Assembly: GCF_963678975.1 (NCBI RefSeq)
Contig: NC_089280.1
Span: 16,962,780-17,026,779 of the forward strand
Source of the DNA: Dysidea avara
Taxonomy: Eukaryota; Porifera; Demospongiae; Dictyoceratida; Dysideidae
Direction: 5' to 3'
DNA length: 64,000 nt
The position numbers and the translations under genes are program-made. This document shows positions 1-33,506 of this stretch, piece by piece (position 1 is the first letter of the stretch; each line of letters starts with the position of its first letter). The notes below the pieces were generated by a model, which was given only the letters and a program-made list of their open reading frames with translations, had not been told where the DNA came from and searched no databases.

Positions 1-400
1 TCAGTCATCACTTTTTGCAAATCCATTATTCACTTCTCCACTCTACTACACTGCTGCGGCACAATTGGCTGCATTGCAGGCTCAGTCCATTCAACTGGCT
101 CAACTACAAACATTTACAAACCCCATATGGCTGCCACCATTTGTCTGGCCCAATCTAAACAGTTTATATTCCACTGTTACTGGAAATCAAGTGAATGGAA
201 CTAATAGTTTATATGAAAAACAACACTTACAGGTATTGAATGGAGTCAATGGACATGTAAGGAAAGAAGTTGGGTCAGAAAGTTACTGTTCAGTTATTAA
301 ATGTAGTGTTGTGAAAACTACAGGAAATGTTGACAAGAGAAACCAATCCTCCATATCAAAGGAAACTTTTCGTGTGGATAATTTTGTCACCACTTTATAG
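1..400 (+). CDS. C-terminal exon of a bHLHZip-array gene (copy Z, partial)
   Basis: The frame is open from the window edge to a TAG at 398-400. It is rich in Q, L, N and aromatic residues (QLAALQAQ, QLAQLQTF, NPIWLPPFVW, NSLYSTVTGNQVNG). No domain is recognised. It counts as a real exon because the same protein stretch recurs, well conserved, on the minus strand at 45812-46350, where it follows an acidic exon with proper splice sites. Its last 40 or so codons also recur at 60463-60521, fused to a bHLH exon. It is therefore the last exon of an array member whose upstream exons lie left of the window. The track start at 65 is only a TTG inside the open frame and is not an initiator. Function unknown; perhaps a low-complexity activation or interaction tail (inference). 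Confidence 0.6.
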   Translation, partial: QSSLFANPLFTSPLYYTAAAQLAALQAQSIQLAQLQTFTNPIWLPPFVWPNLNSLYSTVTGNQVNGTNSLYEKQHLQVLNGVNGHVRKEVGSESYCSVIKCSVVKTTGNVDKRNQSSISKETFRVDNFVTTL

Positions 401-679
401 TGCTTAGACATTAGAGGTAGTTAGTTTTATATGTAGAACATTTTATTTTCATCATGGGTTTACTAGATATGTATATAGCCTAATTATGTCAACATAATGA
501 AAAGGTAAATATGTAATATATGTGACTACTTTTAAAAAAAGATGAAAGACATAACACTGCTTTAGTATTATTTCTTTTCACCATCACCAATATTTCCTTC
601 AATGCTTTGATTTTGAGATCACGAGGTGGTTCTGAAATAAGGGGTATATGATTAGTGCATCAGATTAAGAGTACATCAC

Positions 680-1510
680 TATCCCTACTGTGCATTTCCA
701 TTATGGTATCTTGAGCACAGTAGGGGTATAACACTTATTGTTTTACTGTGAATTAATATCGTGCGCTACTCCAACTTGTTTCAGTGCTTTTTATCGATGT
801 GCTATGGTCCCTACTCTAGTTGAAAATTCCGAATTTTTCTGTGTACTTGTTTGTTAGCTTTTTTTGTAAATAATAATTATGACTGGTGAACCCACGCATA
901 CCGCATCTGGAATGGTGCCGCACGCCCCAATTATCTGAAAAGTGAAGTATCCATTACGCTTCATTGTCGGCTATGTACATAGCAACATGAATCAAGAACT
1001 GTTTGAAAAGCACCTCTGATATCAAAATAGCCACTATGACAACTACGGACAATTTCCGTTACGAAATGAAGCCATCACGTGCTATCGCCAAATCGACACT
1101 TTTTGCTGTCAGTAAAGATGAATGGGATACAAAGGACAACACTGGTAAGTCCATTGTACATACTGCGGTATGCCAAAAGGCACCTGTCGGGCCGAAGCGA
1201 CGTCAAACAGTGAAAAAATCAAGCCCATAGCCTTAGCCGTTATCGAGTTACGCTTGTCTGAAGGTATCAGTCAGTTACTTACTCAGTCAGTAGAAAATTC
1301 CGTTAAATAAATTATTTTTAAAATTCCATAGCAACTTGTTGAAAGCGTTTTGGGTCGATCTGAAAGCTTGTTTGGGCTTAGTTTCACCTAACCAATACTG
1401 CCTGATCGTCGTTAGGGGAAATTGAGGCTGTTTTTTGGGTGATATTATTTTGTGGGCCACGCCTACTCCTTTGTGGTCCCTACTATACACTACTATCGTA
1501 GTGTATGATA
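680..1510 (+). repeat. R-family repeat copy 1
   Basis: This is a member of the most abundant repeat family in the window, in the orientation that reads GACTGGTGAACC early and ends near a CTATCGTAGTGTATGATA palindrome. It interrupts the intergenic unit: flanking host sequence on both sides matches the copies near 60890 and 61135. Inside are the usual family landmarks: a 5' hairpin portion (ATCCCTACTGTGC), a conserved GGTAAGTCC, the block GCGGTATGCCAAAAGGCACC, a GTCAGTCAGT-like tetranucleotide patch and TAACCAATACTGCC. The short frame at 1003-1230 is a shadow of the family consensus and is not called a gene. Confidence 0.6.
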
Positions 1511-2603
1511 AGAGGATTGTCTTTACTTCTGAATATTTATGTTGGTCAAGAGTATCAGGTTTATGGCTTATCAGATTGTTGTACATATTTAACTATACGA
1601 TCATAATCTGAAGTATTTTATAATTGTATGTAGTAGAGCTTCTATTGGCTGTGGTAGACATTGCTGTAGGAAATAGTGAAGCAGGTTATTTCCCCAACAG
1701 AGTCACTACAACATTTCATCAGAGTCAGTTGTGTGATTGATATGAGCAATTGTGGTCAGTTATAGACTAGATGTACTCACCACCAAATAGAAGCTCTACT
1801 ACATACAATTATAAAATACTTCAGATTATGATCGTATAGTTAAATACGTACAACAATCTGATAACCCATAAACCTGATACTCTTGACCAACATAAATATT
1901 CAGAAGTGAAGACAATCCTCTTATCATACACTACGATAGTAGTGTATAGTAGGGACCACAAAGGAGTAGGCGTGGCCCACAAAATAATGTCACCCAAAAA
2001 ACAGCCTCAATTTCCCCTAACGATGATCAGGCAGTATTGGTTAGGTGAAACTAAGCCCAAACAAGCTTTCAGATCGACCCGAAACGCTTTCAACAAGTTG
2101 CTATGGAATTTTAAAAATAATTTATTTAATGGAATTTTCTACTGACTGAGTAAGTAACTAACTGATGCCTTCAGACAAGCGTAACTCGATAACGGCTAAG
2201 GCTATGGGCTTGATTTTTTCACTGTTTGAAGTCGCTTCGGCCCGACAGGTGCCTTTTGGCATACCGCAGTATGTACAATGGACTTACCAGTGTTGTCCTT
2301 TGTATCCCATTCATCTTTACTGACAGCAAAAAGTGTCGATTTGGCGATAGCACGTGATGGCTTCATTTCGTAACGGAAATTGTCCGTAGTTGTCATAGTG
2401 GCTATTTTGATATCAGAGGTGCTTTTCAAACAGTTCTTGATTCATGTTGCTATGTACATAGCCGACAATGAAGCGTAATGGATACTTCACTTTTCAGATG
2501 ATAATTGGGGCGCGCGGCGCCATTCCAGATGCGGTATGCGTGGGTTCACCAGTCATAATTATTATTTACAAAAAAAGCTAACAAACAAGTACACAGAAAA
2601 ATT
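832..2603. repeat. Large inverted duplication, about 815-bp arms, 141-bp loop
   Basis: The left arm is 832-1645 and the right arm 1787-2603, nearly identical reverse complements. The loop is ordinary host sequence that is also present at 49985-50140 and 61430-61515. The right arm contains R sequence plus 1511-1645, which is host flank. It is therefore an inverted copy of element and neighbour together, not a second insertion. At the left edge of the right arm, host CCAAATA meets arm CCAATAG (microhomology). At its right edge the host resumes with GTACATG as in the paralogous copies. Confidence 0.8.
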
Positions 2604-4560
2604 GTACATGTTATGTGACCATTTCCTCAAAGGTTATCAAAAACAATGATTGGTGGATTAATAAAACCATAGTATTTTGTAATTATGTTTGAAACAGAGA
2701 CATCCCATATACAGTAAACACACATTCAACTCCCGCAGAAGACGTATATCTGTTAGTAGTCACACTATCAAAAGTATTTCTATGTAATTCTACTTATTGT
2801 CTTAGGTTCTATTGCTGTTCTGGCACTTCTCTTTACGGATTGTGTATCCATAGTCATAAAATTTTTTGGATTTGACTAAAATAACCAATGAAATGTGAGC
2901 AATCCCGTTCAAATCTTGTTCTCATTTTCACGTGACACCATAGACTTTGATGACCATGGATGTGCAATTCACGGTACTTTTAGTGCTGACTGCAAGGCAT
3001 GTGCATAGGTGTAGTACTGAATAGCATTTACAAAACTCTGTGAACCATAAGGTGTACATTTAGCATATTAAGATGAGTATGTTTACAATAACAATAATGT
3101 GGGCTAGACAATTAAATTTTATTTTCGACCACAACAACATAGAAGGTTAACCCCATTCAATGGTTAGCAGTATTAACAAGTTATCTCATTGATTTGGAGA
3201 CCTCTACATGTAGCACACAAACAAGTGACATACATATTGCTGGTGTGTTCCAGGATTGAAATTGGATTTTTAATACCTTACAAGATATTTGGGTATTTCA
3301 GATCATTTCAAAAGCCTTTTCTTCAGATTGATATTATGAACCAGCAACTGAACAGTTATTCAGAGATGCCAGTATCAAGATTACCCTTGTTATTGCACCT
3401 ATTTCTGTGCCCTTTAGTACGTAATTAGAAGTTGAGTATAATGAATGTGGTATGTACAAGAAATACTTGTATAAATAACTATTTAAAATATTTTGCAACA
3501 TGAACATTATCTGTGTGACTTAGCTATACAGTGACCTTTCTTCAAAACAGCTTAATTGTCATCCAGAGCTCTTATACATACAATTGCAACTATAGCTCTC
3601 TTTTACTAAAAAAACTAATATGCCAGCAATTGCACAATAACTGGAACTATATAGCAATTTCTGGTATATGGTCAGCGGTGTAACTAAACCTGCACTGATA
3701 CCACAGCCCAGTTTTCTTCACTATATCACTTGTCAATTCCATGGTGCGTCCCTGACTATACTCACTTCATCACTATCTTGGCACAATGGTAGCTAAGTCT
3801 TTCATATTCACTGACAGCTGCAGCTAGCAGATCTAGATGGGTTTCTGGGGTTTCGACAGAAACCCTCTTTTAAAATTAGCTCAATGGCAGTCTAAATACA
3901 TAAACATTGTTGTACTGACAATTTGTCATATCAAACAACTATATACCACTGTGTTTCAGTAGCATGCATGCAGTTGCACTTAACTAACACCATTTATAGC
4001 TATTAAACCCTCAGCAACACTTCACTTTTCATCTCTCACTGCATTAAAAACGATCGAGATACTCTAATAGAGCAGTCAAGTAACTACTCTAATAGAGCAA
4101 TCAAAGCTACAGCATCTTTACCCTGTAGTTAGCTACAGTTTAAAGCATTGCATTTATTGTAATTGCTAGCTAAAAGTAGCCTAAAATCCACTCTCAGAGC
4201 TTCTAAAATCTCAAAATTTTCTGGAGAAATGTCATCAGGTGCCTTGTACCAACTTTCAGAAACCCCCTTTAAAAATCCTAGATCCGCCACTGGCTAGGCC
4301 TGCATGGTTTACTTATGCCACTGTATATATATGGTTACAACTACAGCAGTTTCTTTACATGCACCATGTATATAGCTACCAGTGTTGAGTTGTGGACCAA
4401 CTATAACCTCCTATACACACATTAAACAGTCACATGGCAAGAACAAAGATCACATGCACAGTATATACATAAACTAAATGACTTAGAAGTACTCAGTTCA
4501 TCATACAACTGAAAATTCATTCTCACTTAGCTACGCAGCTAGAGCACAAGATATCAGATC
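2604..4560. other. Intergenic DNA, no gene seen
   Basis: AT-rich non-coding sequence homologous to 50145-51230 and 61520-63960. It carries two adjacent copies of the dispersed motif at 4060-4078 and 4085-4103. No long conserved frame or RNA gene is seen. Confidence 0.5.
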
Positions 4561-4599
4561 AAAAGTAGCATAGCTTGGTGTATAGCTAACTACGGGTTT

Positions 4600-5012
4600 C
4601 AACAGCCGTAGCTATGCCGGACGGATGGTGCTGAAAGCGGAAGTTGATAGATGGGTTGATAGAAGACCGGTAGGCGGTAGCAACAGCTACGTAGCCAGAG
4701 TACTGAGAAGATGAGTTTGTGAAACTAATTTAGCGAAGCTAGAATTCGGTTCTACTCAATGGCATGAAATTAGCTAATGGGATTTCAACGAATCGGCTCA
4801 ACCCCACTTCAGAGAAAAAACCAGTTTTATTTGCCCACGTATTTGGACATATTACGCACGTGCCAATGCTAATTTGCATGCACTTTCAAGCCATACAAAT
4901 TCATTGTACAATTTATCTATTTGCGCAGTGTATAGTGACTCATTAAACGTAGTAACCTTCTATTACAGGTTGTAAATGTAACTGAGTAAGACGTTTATAT
5001 TGTTACTTGCAG
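4600..5012 (+). promoter_or_regulatory. Putative promoter and 5' leader of copy A
   Basis: This block lies upstream of start exon 1. It aligns with 52240-52660 upstream of start exon 1 of copy C, sharing AGAGAAAAA, TGCCCACGTATTTG, ATTACG and GCCAATGCTAAT. Copy A has a canonical E-box CACGTG at 4857-4862, a CCAAT at 4863-4867 and an octamer ATTTGCAT at 4872-4879. The CCAAT is shared with copy C; the E-box and octamer are not. Exon 1 is preceded by an acceptor-like CTTGCAG (5006-5012), with a matching CCTGCAG in copy C, so an untranslated first exon is likely further up. The regulatory role is inferred from conservation and motif content only. Confidence 0.4.
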
Positions 5013-5030
5013 TATATAGCCGCAACTGGT

Positions 5031-27571
<22,541 letters not shown>

Positions 27572-27684
27572 TGCCTTTGATTTTTTTCTCTTCACTTCAG
27601 GGACCTAAATTTTCTTAGCTCGCTTAACAATATTTATAAAACACAAGTGAATAATTCAATTGCCTTGAAAATATATATATTATG

Positions 27685-28080
27685 TGTATAGGTGTAATGG
27701 ATACTTCACTTTTCAGATGATAATTGGTAGCTGGGGCACGCGGCACCATTTCTTTCTTTTGGTGCGGTATGTGTGGTTTTTCACCAGTCATAATAATTTT
27801 ATTTTACAAAAAAAGTTAACAAACAACTACGCACAAAAAATTAGGAATTTTCAAATAGAGTAGGGACCATTGATAAAAAGTACTGAAACAAGCAGTAGTG
27901 CACAATATTAAATCACAGGTGTTATATCCCTACTGTAATGGAAATGCACAGTAGGGATATAACACTTCTTATTGTTTTACTGTGATTTAATATCGTGCAC
28001 TAATCCAGCTTGTTTCAGTACTTTTTATCGATGATCCCTACTCTATTTGAAAATTCCTAATTTTTTGTGTGCTTGTATTT
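27685..28080 (-). repeat. R-family 3' part with a 230-bp hairpin
   Basis: It contains the family block from GATACTTCACTTTTCAG to ACCAGTCATAATAATTTT. Then comes an inverted repeat whose arms (about 27838-27951 and 27951-28072) share AATTAGGAATTTTCAAATAG, AAAAAGTACTGAAACAAGC and GTGTTATATCCCTACTGT. Confidence 0.6.
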
Positions 28081-28329
28081 ATTCAATTGTTTTGCACGAT
28101 AGTGCTGGCTTCATTTCCAAGCACTTTCAAAACTTCTTGGTGGCTTTTCTATTAGAGTTTTGACACTGTGATTTTACATCACGTTGGTTTCTTTTTGTAA
28201 CAGTCACTGCAATTTCTTTTAACAACAAAAGGTTTGATTAACCTATATACAGACTGATTTTAAAGTTATTCCCATAAGCTGTTTACTCTGTAGGCACAAC
28301 AAAAAATCAATTTAGAATGCAAATAAATA

Positions 28330-28935
28330 GGTGAATGTTTGTCAAATGTACACCAGACCTAGTACATGATGTTACTTTTATGAATCAAGAACTGTTCGAA
28401 AAGCACCTCTGCAATCCAAGTAGCCAAATATGGACAATTTCCATTATGAAGGGAAGCCATCACACGCTACTGCCAAATCAACACCTTTCGCTGTCAGCAA
28501 AGATGAATGGGACACAAAGGAAGACACTGGTAAGTCCATGAAGAATGCATTGTGTATGCCAAAAGGCACGTGTACGGCTAAAGCAACGTTGAATAGTGGA
28601 AAAATCAAGCCCATAGCCTTACACTTGTCTGAAAGCATCAGTCAGTTAGTTACTCAGTCAGTTACTCACTAGAAAATTTCGTTTAATAAATTTTTTTTTA
28701 AATTCTGTAGCAACTTGTTGAAAGCATTTCAGGTCGATCTGAAGACTTGCTTGGGCTTAGTTTTACCTAACCAATACTGCCTCATCGTTTTCAGGGAAAA
28801 GAGAGGCTGGTTTTGGGGTGATGTTTTTTCATGGGCCACGCCCAAACCTTTGTGGTCCCTACTATACAGTACTATCATACTGTATGATATGAGTGTACTA
28901 TCTCCAGATACGTAGTACCATGAAGGTGACAACAT
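28330..28935 (+). repeat. R-family repeat copy, plus orientation
   Basis: It runs from the GAACTGTTCGAAAAGCACCTC block to the CAGTACTATCATACTGTATG end. With 27685-28080 it forms an inverted pair. Short frames here are the family consensus, not genes. Confidence 0.6.
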
Positions 28936-29128
28936 GTGGCTTCACTGGTTTGTCCCATTTCCTATAGGGCCACGATTATCACCTCGATTAGCACTGGAGC
29001 TGAAATAGAATTACTAGCAAGCATAAAACAGCCCTTAAAAGATCAGGACACTCTAATAGAACAGTCACATAATACATGGGTGACTGTTTTATTAGGGTAA
29101 ATGACTGTTCCATTAGAGTATCTCAATC
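28936..29128. repeat. Cluster of three dispersed-motif copies
   Basis: TACTCTAATAGARCAGTCA variants lie at 29049-29067 (+), 29081-29099 (-) and 29102-29120 (-). The cluster is interrupted by the foldback element that follows. Confidence 0.7.
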
Positions 29129-29820
29129 GGGTAGTGCTAAAAGCCGGAACGGAATGGAACGGGGCGCGCGCCAAGTGAATAAGTCGTTTTTGCAGATTGT
29201 ACACTGTTTCTTACCATTACGTAGTGACTAGAATTGTGCTGAAGTTAGTTTTCTTCTACTTGTAGGCATGCTAGAAATCGCTCGCTCGAAGTTTCTATTT
29301 AATGCCCACTGCACGAAAGCCTTTTGCAATTACCTACGCTGAAAAACTATCATTTAACCTGCTAAACTATTATTTTGTAAGCACTGTAAGCATATGATTC
29401 ACAGCCACTAACATACACTGTGGTTAACTCTCGTAAATTATTGCCCATGCTGGCAGACTTCAGAAAACCATCCTCGTTGTTACTAAAGAGTTGGACACGA
29501 CTATAACATGAAAATACTACAGTAGTTTACCTTTTAGAATGATAAGGAAGCAATTCTACATCAGGATTAAACAGAATTTGATGGATTGGTAAGAGCACAA
29601 CATGCTACATGGCGGGCATTAAATAGAAACTTCGAGAGCGCGATTTATAGCTTGCATACAAGTAGAAGGAAATGAACTCTAGCACAATTCTAGTCACTGT
29701 GTGGCAGGTGGAAACAATGCAAAATCCGTCTCAAACGATTTTCTACTTGGCGTGCGCCCCAATTGGTTCCGTTCCGGCTTTTAGCACTACCAGGGCGCTT
29801 ATAAACTCCTGGCACTACCC
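29129..29820. mobile_element. Foldback MULE-like element with exact 9-bp target duplication
   Basis: It begins GGGTAGTGCTAAAAGCCGG and ends GCACTACCC, with a second inner copy of the end at 29770-29791. The arms share CGGAACGGAA, CACTAGAATTGTGCT-type blocks and GAAGTTTCTATTTAATGCCC as complements over about 180 bp or more. ATCTCAATC lies exactly outside both ends (29120-29128 and 29821-29829). The minus-strand frame at 29690-29896 is not supported as a gene. Confidence 0.85.
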
Positions 29821-30429
29821 ATCTCAATCTTTGTACTGACTTTATGCTAGCAATGTTTAAGCATGCTCTTTCATGAAATTTTCTGTGGTACTGCAAGAAA
29901 AGTACACGAATTCTAATTAATCATTCCTGATAATCACCCTATTATTCCTAATTTTTTTTACTACTGAAATTATTCCAGCACAATGTATGCATGCCTACAA
30001 ACCACTCAAAAATTGGTTTTAAGAGCTGTCTTCTGGGCAGTGTGGCGAGCTTGAATGGCAATTCCTGGCCTTGGTAAGGACCTGGTTTGATAAGATTCAG
30101 TTGGCCAAATATTTTCTATGAAGATTTTGCTACATATCAGCGACAAAGGAGCCCTGTAACTTTGTGTCTGGACTTTAATCATTGCCTCTGTGTACTTTGT
30201 TTCCCACCCTTCACCTTCAATGTAAAGGCCATGGAAATATAACATGTATGTAATAATCACATGATCAAGTTTTGTTAATAAAAACAATTAATTGTTATGC
30301 CTACCAAACAAACCACTTAAGGGATTGAGCTGAAAATTGGTATGTAGATAAATTAATCATCATAAAAGGTTTTTCAGAAGATTAAAAACCATTGAGTTAT
30401 AGTAATGCGAAAACCAACCATGTGTGACC

Positions 30430-30960
30430 CAGATACTCCAGTTAGTGCATTCATCCTGTTAGAGCATTCATCAAACATTATAAGTCACCCTATTAAAGTG
30501 TTCAGTAACAAGTTACTCTGTAGAACATTCAACTACATAATAATCACCCTGTAGAACATTCAGTTACATAGCAAGTCATCCTGTAGAATGTTTAGGCTTG
30601 TGCCAATTATTCCAGCATAATTTTGAGCATGATAAGTTAGCAAAAGTATTATGCCAGCATAATAAGAAATTTTTCGAAATTTTAATTAAAATGCATGTGC
30701 CAAAACAACAGCAAAAATATGAGCACACTACACATTATTGCTACATTTCATTTCAAGAAGAACACACTACACATTATTGCTACATATCATTTCAAGAAGA
30801 ACATGTAATGTTATTAATTTTACTGTTTCTTGGCTGATTATTCTCACTTTGCAGTAATAAGATCAAGATACTCTAATAGTGCAGTTGTGCACTTACTATA
30901 ATACAGCAGTCGGGAAATGCTCTAGTAAAACAGTCAGCTCTCGAGCATAATCTGACTTTA
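30430..30960. repeat. Motif-derived tract and 39-bp tandem duplication
   Basis: Diverged motif pieces recur at about 30430-30600 and 30869-30960 (CTCTAATAGTGCAGTT, CTCTAGTAAAACAGTCA). At 30723-30800 a 39-bp unit (CACTACACATTATTGCTACA) is repeated twice. Confidence 0.5.
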
Positions 30961-31140
30961 AATTTGAGCATAATAGGCTTGATTTTTGAGCACTGCTCAA
31001 ACATGATAGACTATAATTGGCTCAAGCCTAAGAATGCTCAGCTACGTATGTAACAAGACACCCTGCACATAATAGCTCAAGCTAACAAGTCACCCTATCA
31101 GGCTGAGTATTTATGTACATGATAAGATTACAATTGCAAA

Positions 31141-32095
31141 TATGTTTTATTTACAAAAATTAGGAATTTTAAGTTTGATTTTAGGGATCATAGAAATAAA
31201 AAGTAGGGAAACAAGGGAGGTTGCCTACACCTGAAGACATACTAGTGGACATTAAATCCCTACTTCAGTCTATACCCATGACTGAATTAGGAATCAAATG
31301 TCTATCTTCAGGTGTAGGTGACCTCCCTTGTTTTGCTACTTTTATTTCAATGATCGAACATAAAATTCCTCGTTTTTCCTTATACTTGTTTGTTTACTTT
31401 TTTTTTTGCAACATTATTGTGACTGGTGAACCTGTGCATATTGCATTGGAATGCATTAGAAGAAAGAATGGCACCAGGCTATTATTGTTTTCATCTGAAC
31501 GCATGCCCCAACTATCAGTTACTGAAATAGCGAAGTGGCCATTACACTTCGTTTTCAGCTATGTTCAGCCTGTTACCCACTGTTACAAATGAAGAACACT
31601 ATGAGAAGGACCTCTGCAATCAATCCAGACACAATGGAAAACTGGACAATTCCCATTACAGACATAGCTAGGGAAACCACATACATGGGACTAGCTATTG
31701 TGAATTGACACCTTGTACTGTCAGCAAAGATAAATGGGACACAAAGGAGGACACAGGTAAGTCCATGAAGCATACATTGTACATACTGCGGTATGCCAAA
31801 AGGCACCTGTTGGGCTGAAGCAATGTTGAACAGTGAAAAAATCAAGCTTGTAGCCTTAGCTGTTATCAAGTTACACTTGTGTCTGAAAGCATCGATTGGT
31901 CAGTAGAAAATTCCACTAAATATTTTTTTTATTTGTAGCAACCTATTAGAAGTGTTTCAGGTCATACTGAAGGCGCTTTTGGGCTTGGTTATATCTAACC
32001 AATACTGCCAAAGCGTTATAAAGGTATTGAGAGGCTGGTTTTAGAGTGATATTTTTGGCCAGAAAAGCCCAAACCTTTATGTTATCTTCAGGCTT
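31141..32095 (+). repeat. Most complete R-family copy (about 950 bp)
   Basis: It starts with a hairpin (AAAAAGTAGGGAAACAAGGG paired with CCCTTGTTTTGCTACTTTT). It continues through TGACTGGTGAACCTG, a GGTAAGTCC donor-like site at 31758, CTGCGGTATGCCAAAAGGCA and AACCAATACTGCC to GCCCAAACCTTTATG. The frame at 31221-31592 (TGEPVHIAL...) is a decayed remnant of a reading frame shared with 24100-24339 on the other strand. Confidence 0.65.
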
Positions 32096-32276
32096 CAAAG
32101 TTTGTGATCAAACGCAATGTTGTGTATTCAAGTGCATCCTTCTTGTACATAGCAGACTTATATAGACCACATACCTGACAAAAAGTTTTCACAAAGAGAC
32201 CTGCAGATCTCACCAATCAAGGCCACTCTAGAACAACAGAGAGAGTCAGGGAGGCCATGTATGAAGGTAGTCACTG

Positions 32277-32522
32277 TTAGCAGTTCCTGAACCACCAAAT
32301 GGGGCTGGATATGGACAGAAGCTGACCTATATGAACCATAGTCTGCACATTTACTGGTCCTGTCATACAGTAGGGTACAAACCTCTGGATATTGTGTGTA
32401 ACATGTTCCAGTGGTTCATTTGGTGTATAATAAAATATTAACAATGCAGTTGTGAGCTCTGGCAGTGCATTTTCAGGTATTCCATGCTTTCTTCTTACTA
32501 TGTCCAACAAAGCGGGAAACAA
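32277..32522 (-). CDS. Unrecognised 81-codon frame
   Basis: The frame reads RRKHGIPENALPELTTALLI, then HVTHNIQRFVPYCMTG. The composition is protein-like, but I recognise no family, the initiator is arbitrary, and no splice partner or second copy is visible. It could be a fragment of an unknown mobile-element protein or chance. Confidence 0.2.
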   Translation of the reverse strand: MFPALLDIVRRKHGIPENALPELTTALLIFYYTPNEPLEHVTHNIQRFVPYCMTGPVNVQTMVHIGQLLSISSPIWWFRNC

Positions 32523-33089
32523 TCCGAAACATCACAGCCTGAATTTAGTATGTATAGCTGGGCAATGGATGATGCTACAGCGTTTGTGTGTCTTCACATT
32601 AGTCCTTAAGATTGTATCATGTTTACTAAGACACAGGTCCATAACCAGGATTCTTAGCAGAACCCTTTTCTGTTCAGTGTATAGTGCATGTTTCTGAAAC
32701 ACATTTTGCATGGAAAGCATGCAAAAGTTAATGAATGGGGAATGCTCTATAGAAACAATTTTTGCACATAATGATAAATATTTTAATTCAGCAATTTTTG
32801 TTGAATTGTTAATTAAAGTTGAGAATAACTGACTGTAGTATCAAATATTTGATTGCTCTGTTATGTTTTGAGTGTAATGTACAAGTAAATTTTAACAAAG
32901 GGCCTTTGTTTATTGTGTAATTAAACATTAATATTTTGTTGGTGCGGTTGAGTGGGCGGAACCTATCAAAGGGGGCGTAGTCTGCACTGGCCCAATATCC
33001 AGATTTGTTTGAAAGGTGATCCTCTACCTCTGTGCCAAATTTGGTGCTTTTATCACTAAAAGGTACAATTTTATAGCTAATCCACCTCA

Positions 33090-33470
33090 CTATGATGGCT
33101 TCTCTTTGTAATGGAAATCGTCTATATTTATCATAGTGGCTACTTTGATTGCAGAGATGCTTTTCGAACAGTTCTTGATTCGTAATATTAATTGTGTAAT
33201 GGGTTGAACATAGCCGACAATCAAGCGTAATGGATACTTCACTTTTCAGATGATGATTGATATAGCTGGGGTGCGCGGCATCATTTCTCGGCATGCATGG
33301 CCATAACAGAAATGCACAGTAGGAATATAACACTTAACTTCTAATTGTTTTACTGTGTTTTAATATCATGCACTACTCCAGCTTGTTTCAGCACTTTTTA
33401 TCGATGTGCTATGGTCCCTACTCTAGCTGAAAATTCCAATTTTTTGTGTACTTGTACAAAGATAGTGAAA
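33090..33470 (-). repeat. R-family fragment
   Basis: It contains the GAAATCGTCTATATTTATCA, GATACTTCACTTTTCAG and GTTTCAGCACTTTTTATCG blocks in the same order as 27685-28080. The long frame at 32809-33333 runs across it and is not a gene. Confidence 0.6.
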
Positions 33471-33506
33471 GGGAAAATACACTACTATCTATGATTTGTA
33501 TTAATG

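Larger units (their letters stand above)
401..5012 (+). other. Intergenic unit, first of three segmental copies
   Basis: This runs from the 3' end of copy Z to the start exon of copy A. Stretches recur in order at 48360-52640 and 60540-64000: a block around 600-640 (ending GAGGTGGTTCTG) matches 60890-60904, a block at 1640-1780 matches 49985-50140 and 61430-61515, a block at 2604-2720 matches 50145-50270 and 61520-61620, and a block at 4420-4530 matches 51190-51230 and 63890-64000. The first copy is interrupted by the R element and its inverted duplicate (680-2603). No convincing gene is seen inside. Confidence 0.65.

Noticed and set aside
1003-2429. Paired frames 1003-1230 (+) and 2202-2429 (-) as a duplicated small gene
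   Set aside because: They are the same piece of the R repeat in the two arms of the inverted duplication. Other R copies have stops and shifts here.
32809-33333. 174-codon minus-strand frame
   Set aside because: It runs across an R fragment and unrelated DNA. Its translation matches other R copies in different frames (KSEVSITLDCRLCS region), so it is a chance frame.
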